NCBI GenBank assembly: GCA_964623885.1
Contig: CAZUVM010000257.1
Span: 1 to 20,134 of the forward strand
Length of the DNA stretch: 20,134 nt
DNA from: CAZUVM01 sp964623885
Lineage (GTDB): Bacteria; Verrucomicrobiota; Verrucomicrobiia; Limisphaerales; UBA8199
Direction: 5' to 3'
In this document: positions 1-5,955 of the stretch, one piece after another
Layout: every line of letters begins with the position of its first letter
Position numbering within the stretch: the first letter of the stretch is position 1
The notes under the pieces: generated by a model
What the model saw: the letters and a program-made list of their open reading frames with translations, nothing else
Databases searched by the model: none
Told to the model about the DNA's origin: nothing
Translations under genes and position numbers: made by a program

Positions 1-2705
1 TGGCAGGCGACGTCGTGAAAGTGGTATACCGGAGCAAAGATGGCGCGCTTTGGATCGGGACGACCAACGGCATGAGCCGCTATTCAGGCGGCAAGTTTAC
101 AACGTACCGGCGAAGCCAGGGGCTGCTGTCGGACGTGGTCAGCCGTATTCGTGAAGATCGCGAGGGATCCCTTTGGATCGCGACGGGAGCGGGTTTGAAC
201 CGCCTAAGCGGCGAGACGATGGACGCCTTTGAAATGCCGAACGGTCTTCCTAATGATTCGGTCCGCGGCATTTGTCAGGATCGCGCCGGACGGCTTTGGA
301 TCGGCTCCAACAACGGGATGCTTTGGTATAACGCTTATTGGAAAAGCTTCTATGCCTACAATACCCGCTACGGGCTGTCCGATAGCTTTGTGAGCGCCAT
401 TTGCGACGATCGCGAGGGAAACCTGTGGGTCGGCACCTACAGCGGCCTGAATCGATTTCGCGAAGGTCGATTCTTTACCGAACTCGACAATGAAGGGGTG
501 CCCTTCGGAAGAATTAATACCCTCTTTGAAGACCGCGAGGGCAACTTGTGGGTGGGATCGGAGGACGGACTGGTGCGGCTCACGCCCAGGCGCTTTGTCA
601 CCTACACCCAGCGGCAGGGGCTGACGCATAATAACATCACGTCCGTGCTTGAGGATCGAAGCGGCAGTATCTGGGTGGGTACTTGGGGCGGAGGGTTGGA
701 CCAGTTGAAAGAGGAGCGCATCACCTCCTATACCGGCACAAACATATTTGCTCAGGGCCTCGTGCTTTCGTTGTGTGAAGGTCACGACGGCTCATTGTGG
801 GTCGGGCAGGATTTCGACGCCGGCCTGGTACAAATCAAAGATGGCCAAGTCAGGCATTACAAGGACCAACTGACTCATGCGCCCATCCGTGTTCTTCACC
901 AGGACACAACCGGCGCTTTGTGGGTTGGAACCACGCGCGGGCTAAGCTGTCTGCGAGATGACCGTTTTATCTCATTTACGTCTCACGACGGATTGGCAAA
1001 CGACTCGGTGCAGACAATCTGCGAAGCTCGCGATGGCACACTTTGGTTCGGCACTGATGGTGGATTGAGCCGCATGAATGCGCGCGTGTCCGACCCAGCC
1101 GTGCCGCCGCCGACCGGCATCACTGCTGCTCGTGATTCCGATTGCTTCACTACCATTAAGGGGCTGAGCGATGCTGATGTTCGGGCTTTGTATGAAGATG
1201 CGCAGGGGACTTTGTGGATTGGCACAGCTTCCGGCGGCCTTAATCGCTATCGTAAGGGGACGCTCAAGGCCTACACGACGCGCCAAGGGCTCTGGAGCGA
1301 TGAGATCTTCGAGATTCTCGAGGACGACCAGGGATGGCTTTGGATGAGTTGCTCCAAAGGCGTATTTCGCGTGCGCAAGTCTGACTTCGAGGCCTTGGAT
1401 TATGGCAAGGTCGCCAGCCTCAACAGTCTGGCTTACGGCCGATCCGACGGTATGGAAACCACCCAGTGCAATGGCTTGGCCAAGCCGGGCAGTTGGAAAA
1501 CCAGTGACGGCCGTCTCTGGTTCGCCACGAGCAAGGGGCTTATCGCAATCAATCCCGCAACCGCCAGGATCAACAATGTGCCACCCCCAGTATACATCGA
1601 GGAAGTGCTGGCGGACAGAAAACCCGTGCCGATCGCAATTATGAAAGCGACGGACCCTGGCGTAGACGATACCGCCGCGATAGGTAACACATCAGTCGTC
1701 ACTGTGCCTCCCGGCCGCGGTGAGCTGGAATTCCATTTCACCGCGCTTAATCTGCAGGCGCCCGAAGAAAGCCGTTTCAAATACAAACTGGAAAATGTTG
1801 ATGGCGATTGGATGGATGCCGGGACACGGCGCACGGCGCATTATGTCAACGTGTATCCTGATAAATATAAGTTCCGCGTGATGGCTTGCAACAAAGACGG
1901 CATCTGGAACGAGGCGGGTGCGTCCCTGGAGGTCGTGCTGCGTCCGCACCTTTGGCAGATCGGTTGGTTGCGGGTGGCGGCGGGGCTGGCTGTGATCGGG
2001 CTGGCCAGTGGCTCGGCCCGGTACGTCACGCGTCGGCGCATGCAGCGCAAGCTCGCGCTGGCTGAACAACGGCACGCCATCGAGAGGGAGCGGGGCCGGA
2101 TCGCCAAAGACATTCATGACGATCTCGGGTCCAGCCTCACGCGCATCATGATGCTCGGTGAACGAGCAGAAGAGGGCCTGGCTAACAAGGAACAGGTCGG
2201 TGTTCACGTGGGGAAGATTGTTGCCTCCGCCCGCCGGACCGTGCAGGCGCTGGATGAAATAGTCTGGGCCGTCAATCCCGAGAACGACACTCTCGATGGC
2301 CTGGTCGAATACCTCAGCCATTATTCCGACGAGTTTTTCGAAAACACCGACGTGAGCTGCCGGCTCGAAATCCCCGTTCAATTGCCGCCGCTCAACCTTT
2401 CGGCTGAGGTGCGCCATGACCTGTTCCTCATCGTGAAAGAAGCCTTCAACAACATACTCAAACACGCCAAAGCGACTGAGGTGCAGGTGCAGGTCAACTG
2501 CGCACAATCGAGGATTGAAATCGTTGTCGCCGACAACGGCTGTGGGTTCGATTCATCGCAAAACCAGGCCGGCCGCACCGGGAACGGCCTGCGCAACATG
2601 CAAAAACGTATCGAGAGCCTCGGAGGCACATGCGAAGTGACGACGGCTCCTGGAAAAGGCACCCGTTTGGCATTTAGCGCGCACATCATCAGCCCCGCAA
2701 ATTAA
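1..2705 (+). CDS. Two-component sensor kinase: beta-propeller, Y_Y_Y, HisKA_3, HATPase_c (5' partial)
   Basis: Membrane histidine kinase that probably senses an extracytoplasmic ligand and phosphorylates the NarL-type regulator just downstream. The reading frame is open to the window edge and codes propeller sequence before the first GTG at 15, so the gene starts upstream. Numbering from that GTG, residues 1 to about 510 hold at least 12 propeller repeats of the type EDREGNLWVGT..GL.R. A Y_Y_Y domain spans about 520-640 and one membrane segment about 647-668. A HisKA_3 dimerisation domain carries phospho-acceptor H701 in KDIHDDLGSSLT. The HATPase_c domain follows, with an N-box EAFNNILKHA, a G1 box DNGCGFD and a G2 box GNGLRNMQKRI. 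This is the periplasmic two-component regulator propeller architecture often linked to polysaccharide or nutrient sensing. The ligand cannot be read from sequence. The gene ends 143 bp before the likely regulator start. Confidence 0.93.
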   Translation, partial: AGDVVKVVYRSKDGALWIGTTNGMSRYSGGKFTTYRRSQGLLSDVVSRIREDREGSLWIATGAGLNRLSGETMDAFEMPNGLPNDSVRGICQDRAGRLWIGSNNGMLWYNAYWKSFYAYNTRYGLSDSFVSAICDDREGNLWVGTYSGLNRFREGRFFTELDNEGVPFGRINTLFEDREGNLWVGSEDGLVRLTPRRFVTYTQRQGLTHNNITSVLEDRSGSIWVGTWGGGLDQLKEERITSYTGTNIFAQGLVLSLCEGHDGSLWVGQDFDAGLVQIKDGQVRHYKDQLTHAPIRVLHQDTTGALWVGTTRGLSCLRDDRFISFTSHDGLANDSVQTICEARDGTLWFGTDGGLSRMNARVSDPAVPPPTGITAARDSDCFTTIKGLSDADVRALYEDAQGTLWIGTASGGLNRYRKGTLKAYTTRQGLWSDEIFEILEDDQGWLWMSCSKGVFRVRKSDFEALDYGKVASLNSLAYGRSDGMETTQCNGLAKPGSWKTSDGRLWFATSKGLIAINPATARINNVPPPVYIEEVLADRKPVPIAIMKATDPGVDDTAAIGNTSVVTVPPGRGELEFHFTALNLQAPEESRFKYKLENVDGDWMDAGTRRTAHYVNVYPDKYKFRVMACNKDGIWNEAGASLEVVLRPHLWQIGWLRVAAGLAVIGLASGSARYVTRRRMQRKLALAEQRHAIERERGRIAKDIHDDLGSSLTRIMMLGERAEEGLANKEQVGVHVGKIVASARRTVQALDEIVWAVNPENDTLDGLVEYLSHYSDEFFENTDVSCRLEIPVQLPPLNLSAEVRHDLFLIVKEAFNNILKHAKATEVQVQVNCAQSRIEIVVADNGCGFDSSQNQAGRTGNGLRNMQKRIESLGGTCEVTTAPGKGTRLAFSAHIISPAN

Positions 2706-2848
2706 CCTTGAGCACGCGATAAACTATGAACGTAGAAAGAGAATTTGCGAACGGACTGCTCCTCGAAGCGCTCCATATGTTCCTACGATTAGCCCTGGAC
2801 CAGCGCCACCGTTAAATTGCCCAGGTGTCTATCGCCATCGCCGCCGTT

Positions 2849-3475
2849 ATGCCCATTCAAGTCGCCATCGTCGAAGATGACGAAGAGATTCGCGCGAACC
2901 TAACACACCGGATTGGCAGCAGCGCCGGCTTCAGCCTGGTGCGCGCCTATGCGGATGCCGAAGCGGCCCTGGCAGATTTGCCACGACGAAATCCCAATGT
3001 GGTGTTGATGGACATCAACCTTCCCGGAATCGATGGCGTGGAATGCGTCCGCCAGTTGAAGTCCAGGATGCCACAGTCGCAATTCGTTATGCTGACTGTT
3101 TATGAGGACAGCAATCGTCTTTTCAAGTCCCTCATTGCCGGCGCCAGCGGTTACTTGCTGAAGCGCACAACACCGGCCAAGTTGTTGGAAGCCATCAAGG
3201 AAGCCTACAATGGCGGCTCGCCCATGACGCCGCAGATTGCGCGCAAGGTGGTGCAACATTTTCAACAGATGCCCGCCCCCTCGTCCGAAGTGCAGCGATT
3301 GACGCCCCGCGAAACCGATGTCCTGAACCAACTTGCCAAGGGATTTCGCTACAAGGAAATCGTTGACAATCTGGGCATCAGCTCCGGCACATTGCACAGT
3401 TACATCCGCAGCATTTACGAGAAGTTGCACGTGCATTCCCGCACCGAAGCCGTCGTGAAATTCCTCGGCCGTTGA
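2849..3475 (+). CDS. NarL/LuxR-family response regulator
   Basis: DNA-binding response regulator of 208 residues, the normal size for the NarL/FixJ family. The receiver domain (about 1-120) has the acidic pair E9-D10-D11, phospho-acceptor D55 in VVLMDINLPGIDG and the conserved lysine in GYLLKRTTPAKL. The C-terminal LuxR-type HTH (about 150-206) begins LTPRETDVLNQLAKGF and has the recognition helix region SSGTLHSYIRSIYEKL. I chose ATG 2849 rather than in-frame GTG 2825. The receiver domain starts right after 2849, and the eight extra residues (SIAIAAV) match nothing in the family. Neither start has a good ribosome-binding site. The position after a HisKA_3 kinase, the usual NarL partner class, makes them a likely cognate pair. 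The target genes are unknown. Confidence 0.93.
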   Translation: MPIQVAIVEDDEEIRANLTHRIGSSAGFSLVRAYADAEAALADLPRRNPNVVLMDINLPGIDGVECVRQLKSRMPQSQFVMLTVYEDSNRLFKSLIAGASGYLLKRTTPAKLLEAIKEAYNGGSPMTPQIARKVVQHFQQMPAPSSEVQRLTPRETDVLNQLAKGFRYKEIVDNLGISSGTLHSYIRSIYEKLHVHSRTEAVVKFLGR

Positions 3476-3552
3476 GCGGTCCTGAAACCATAGCTTCCCC
3501 CAAATCGCCTCTCCTTTGTCGCTCATCCCTAAGCTGGATCGATTCAAAGGAA

Positions 3553-3700
3553 GGGAGCGCGCCCGCCCCGGGCGCAGCGGTTGGCGCCCTCGCCAACCGC
3601 ATCCCTCTTTGCCACTTTAGCTCATTAATTAATGAGCTTGGGGCGTTACGTCCGATCGGCGGAGGTGCCGGTTGGGAGCACCCGAGGCGGACGCGCTCCC
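3553..3700. repeat. Large symmetric inverted-repeat element with central palindrome
   Basis: The 23-bp arm 3553-3575 is the reverse complement of 3678-3700 except at three positions, all C/T-type differences that would leave G-U wobble pairs in a minus-strand RNA. The axis of the arms lies at about 3627, close to the centre of a perfect 20-bp palindrome at 3619-3638. The inner left half adds its own hairpin: 10-bp perfect arms at 3577-3586 and 3591-3600 with a 4-base loop. The inner right half is only loosely complementary to the left. The element sits in the gene-free stretch 3476-3897. It resembles a REP/MITE-like dispersed repeat, but only one copy is in this window. Part of it could instead act as a bidirectional transcription barrier after the response regulator. 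Confidence 0.7.
3619..3638. repeat. Perfect 20-bp palindrome
   Basis: The sequence agctcattaattaatgagct is its own reverse complement, with no mismatch and no loop. It marks the centre of the larger inverted-repeat element. It could be the tip of a cruciform or a protein-binding site; nothing here tells which. Confidence 0.85.
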
Positions 3701-3832
3701 CAAGAAAACTGCATCTTTACGACTAATCGCTTCCCTTTTTTGGTTAGGGACGCAATGGGGGTCGGGAGACTTAATAACAGCAAGGATCGCGTAGAAGCGA
3801 CGAAGGAGCAGCGACAAAGGAGGGTAACGTTA

Positions 3833-3861
3833 TTGACAAGTTCTGCCGTCGATCGCATTAT
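3833..3861 (+). promoter_or_regulatory. Sigma70-type promoter of the padR gene
   Basis: A perfect -35 box TTGACA at 3833-3838 is followed after 17 bp by CATTAT at 3856-3861, which matches four of six bases of TATAAT. Transcription would start near 3868, about 30 nt before the padR ATG at 3898. The rest of the 3476-3897 gap beyond the inverted-repeat element shows no gene. Confidence 0.6.
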
Positions 3862-3881
3862 ATCCGCAACAGATATATCCG
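3859..3881. promoter_or_regulatory. Candidate PadR operator: tandem TATATCCG repeats
   Basis: TATATCCG occurs at 3859-3866 and again at 3874-3881, a 15-bp period. The second copy includes the palindrome GATATATC (3872-3879). The pair overlaps the proposed -10 box and start point. PadR proteins commonly repress their own operon through AT-rich sites at the promoter, so autoregulation is a reasonable inference. It is not shown by the sequence alone. Confidence 0.4.
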
Positions 3882-3897
3882 ATGGTATCATAGTCAT

Positions 3898-4272
3898 ATG
3901 CTCGAGACCAACCCGGAATCGCTCTTGCCGCTCACGCCTGCCGTGTTTCACGTACTGCTGGCCCTGGTTGAGGGCGAGCGGCACGGTTATGCCATCATGC
4001 AAGAGGTCGCGCAGAGCACCAGGCGCCATATCAAAATGGGTCCGGGAACCCTTTATGGCACAATTAAACGGCTGCTCGAAGCGCGCTTAATTGTAGAGTC
4101 CGATCGCCGGCCGGATCCTGAGTTGGATGACGAACGCCGCCGCTACTATCGCCTGACTGGCCTCGGCGAGCGGGTGGTGAGAGCGGAAGCGCTGCGTTAT
4201 GAGAGCCTGGCTAAACTCGCGCGTCGCAAGAAGCTCATCGGCCAGACTGCTAGCAACCCGGGGTGCTCATGA
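3898..4272 (+). CDS. PadR-family transcriptional regulator
   Basis: Small winged-helix repressor of 124 residues, typical of short PadR proteins. The PadR core covers about residues 10-85, with the family signature LLALVEGERHGYAIMQEV followed by MGPGTLYGTIKRLLEARLI and the wing ending RRRYYRLTGLGERV. The C-terminal 35 residues are basic and would supply the dimerisation helix. The ATG at 3898 has no clear Shine-Dalgarno but lies about 30 nt behind a good promoter. The stop codon at 4270-4272 is one base before the next gene's ATG at 4274, so the two are probably co-transcribed and translationally coupled. In many bacteria PadR genes sit directly upstream of the membrane protein they control; here that partner is the Wzz-domain fusion. 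The inducing ligand is unknown. Confidence 0.93.
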   Translation: MLETNPESLLPLTPAVFHVLLALVEGERHGYAIMQEVAQSTRRHIKMGPGTLYGTIKRLLEARLIVESDRRPDPELDDERRRYYRLTGLGERVVRAEALRYESLAKLARRKKLIGQTASNPGCS

Positions 4273-4273
4273 T

Positions 4274-5326
4274 ATGAAGACGGATCAAAAGCCCTTCGAA
4301 TTCTGCGCGCGCGCATATCGGCGATTGTTACTTTTCTACCCTGCCCCGCACCGGCGCGAATACGGCGCCGCTATGGAGCAACTTTTCCGGGATCAATGCC
4401 GGGATGCGTGGCAACGCGCGCGCGGCTGGGGGCTCACTGTCCTCTGGCTGCACGTTGCCGGTGATTTAGTTCGAACGGTTACCATCGCGCATTTTTGGGA
4501 ACTTAAACAGAGGATCTCTATGTTGACTCAAATCAGCGTCGCGTTGCGCAACAACGCTAATATCAGAACGACCTTTCGCGCGTTGTTCGCCGCTGTATTC
4601 CTGGCCGTGCTGGGCACAAGTGTGGTCCTGGCGTTGCTGACTCCCAACCAATACGCAAGCACCAGTCGAATTATTGTCCAACGCAGCCCCACCGATGTTA
4701 CGCCCGCGCGGTATCAACGTTACGTCGACCGCGACTACGATCCTTATTTCATTCAAACCGAGTTCGAGACTATTCAATCAGATGCCGTACTGGGTCCTGT
4801 CGTCAAAAAACTGAAGCTGGCGGAAGCTTGGGCCAAGACATCGGAAGGCGGCAAAAGGCTCACTGAGTCTGAGGCTATTCAACAGCTCAGGAATCGACTC
4901 GATTTGCGTCCTGTGCGCGACACTTTGTGGCAATCGTCGGTGGGTGTTAAACTTGTTTTTTCCGCCATGAATGCAGCGCAAATCGCCCGCAGTTTCCCAC
5001 AAAGGTCATTATTCGAAATTCGCGTATTCAGCAAGAGTGCCGATGAAGCAGCGGAGATAGCCAATGAGGTTGCAGAATCCTATCGATACTGCAGGGAACA
5101 ACAAATGCGCAAGTTGATGTTAAGAGAACAAGTGCCATTATCACGCCGCGTGGAGATTGTCGACACGGCAGCGCCGGCCTTGCGACCCATTTGGCCCAAT
5201 CGGCCCTTCACGATTTTTTTGGGTTTCTCCGGCGGATTACTGCTGGCAACCCTGGTGGGCGGGATTGGCGTCCTTCTTTTGCTTTGGTTCAGACGTTCGC
5301 CTGAGTCGAAACCAATGGCGGCCTAG
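4274..5326 (+). CDS. PadR-linked membrane protein fused to a Wzz chain-length domain
   Basis: Inner-membrane protein of 350 residues. Residues about 12-80 (RAYRRLLLFYPAPHRREYG..M.QLFRDQCRDAW) resemble the N-terminal segment of permease-like proteins encoded beside PadR genes. After a membrane helix (about 102-122) comes a Wzz/GNVR-type region: NQYASTSRIIVQ, a periplasmic part with EIRVFSKSADEAAEIANEVAESYR, the Wzz hallmark VDTAAPALRPIWPNRP (about 296-311), and a second helix (about 312-339). Wzz proteins set polysaccharide chain length. This one lacks the long coiled coil of exopolysaccharide co-polymerases, so its role is uncertain. Residues 218-244 look like an in-frame insertion. I chose ATG 4274, one base after the padR stop, over an upstream GTG inside padR. 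An internal ATG at 4520 has its own AGAGG and could give a Wzz-only product. Confidence 0.85.
   Translation: MKTDQKPFEFCARAYRRLLLFYPAPHRREYGAAMEQLFRDQCRDAWQRARGWGLTVLWLHVAGDLVRTVTIAHFWELKQRISMLTQISVALRNNANIRTTFRALFAAVFLAVLGTSVVLALLTPNQYASTSRIIVQRSPTDVTPARYQRYVDRDYDPYFIQTEFETIQSDAVLGPVVKKLKLAEAWAKTSEGGKRLTESEAIQQLRNRLDLRPVRDTLWQSSVGVKLVFSAMNAAQIARSFPQRSLFEIRVFSKSADEAAEIANEVAESYRYCREQQMRKLMLREQVPLSRRVEIVDTAAPALRPIWPNRPFTIFLGFSGGLLLATLVGGIGVLLLLWFRRSPESKPMAA
4923..5004. repeat. Candidate miniature insertion with 8-bp terminal inverted repeats
   Basis: CTTTGTGG at 4923-4930 and CCACAAAG at 4997-5004 are perfect inverted repeats. They bracket the stretch that interrupts the expected Wzz sequence LRPVRDT / SLFEIRVFS, where 27 extra residues are encoded and the frame is kept. 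This supports insertion of about 81 bp, but neither an uninterrupted homologue nor a second copy is available in the window. Confidence 0.45.
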
Positions 5327-5706
5327 TCCGCAATCATATGCATGGCTACAATTGATAGTATGCCCCCAGCCAGGAGTGTTGTTCCGGCAATTATCAAGGC
5401 CGACAAGTGTGTGCGAAAAATCAGCAACATCTCCAATGCCGCTAGCCGTACTCCCTCGTCCTTGCGCCAGGTGCGCAGTACCGTAGCGCACCCGAGTAGA
5501 AGCGCCGCGGAGGGCATGGCAATGAGCAAGACGCCGAGACCAAGGTGGGGCCGTGCCGCAAACCAATCCACAATATGCCTGGCGCTCTGCGCCGGTTGAT
5601 ACGGCGGCGGCTGGATGTTTCGCATAAATAGTGCGGCCATGAAGAGCGCAGCGGGCAAAATCAGGAGCAACTCAACGGCAGCGATGAGGCGTTTGAGGAT
5701 GTTCAT
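5323..5706 (-). CDS. Small integral membrane protein of unknown function
   Basis: A 127-residue protein that I do not recognise. It has hydrophobic segments at about 7-29, 54-74 and 92-124; the last is long enough for one or two passes. The first loop is proline-rich (QPPPYQPAQ). The second loop has a basic patch RTWRKDEGVR. There is no enzyme motif and no cysteine pair. The ATG at 5706 has no Shine-Dalgarno, but a 17-bp palindrome lies 5 bp upstream and probably controls expression. The stop codon overlaps the stop of the convergent Wzz gene by 4 bp (5323-5326), so no terminator fits between them. Small multi-pass proteins like this are sometimes accessory subunits of ABC exporters, but no transporter is adjacent on this strand. 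Confidence 0.75.
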   Translation of the reverse strand: MNILKRLIAAVELLLILPAALFMAALFMRNIQPPPYQPAQSARHIVDWFAARPHLGLGVLLIAMPSAALLLGCATVLRTWRKDEGVRLAALEMLLIFRTHLSALIIAGTTLLAGGILSIVAMHMIAD

Positions 5707-5711
5707 AGGAT

Positions 5712-5728
5712 ACTTTGTAATACAAAGT
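5712..5728 (-). promoter_or_regulatory. 17-bp palindromic operator candidate
   Basis: ACTTTGTA-A-TACAAAGT is a perfect 8-1-8 inverted repeat that begins 5 bp before the start codon of the small membrane protein. The TGTA-N-TACA core recalls operators of YtrA-type GntR repressors. No such regulator is encoded in the window, so the binding protein is unknown. Confidence 0.5.
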
Positions 5729-5955
5729 TAACGATCTGTCAAATGCTTGATTCCGTTCGCCGCGTGGTTAAATCCTGACCGCCTCTCGGTTGCGCTGTCC
5801 TCCGGGTCTGTCCATGCCAATACCACCGCTAACTTGTGTCCATTAAGCACAGGCACGAGCTTGCCTGAAGCCATCGGACGCGATCGAAGCCGTCACCTTG
5901 GAAACAGCCGGAGAACACGCGTGCTATTCAGGTCGACCGCGGTTAAAACCTAACC

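Noticed and set aside
1692..2507. Open frame of 271 codons on the minus strand
   Set aside because: Antisense to the Y_Y_Y and kinase domains of the propeller kinase, with no family signature.
2726..2815. 29-codon frame from ATG to TAA between the kinase and response regulator genes
   Set aside because: No ribosome-binding site and no recognisable peptide; a frame this short is easily due to chance.
3472..4090. Plus-strand frames across the inverted-repeat element and the padR promoter
   Set aside because: They are formed by the repeat and by the wrong frame of padR, and their translations show no domain.
5850..5867. Six-bp stem CAGGCA / TGCCTG with a 6-base loop upstream of the GH20 gene
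   Set aside because: Too short to separate from chance, with no T-run and no position tied to a promoter or start.
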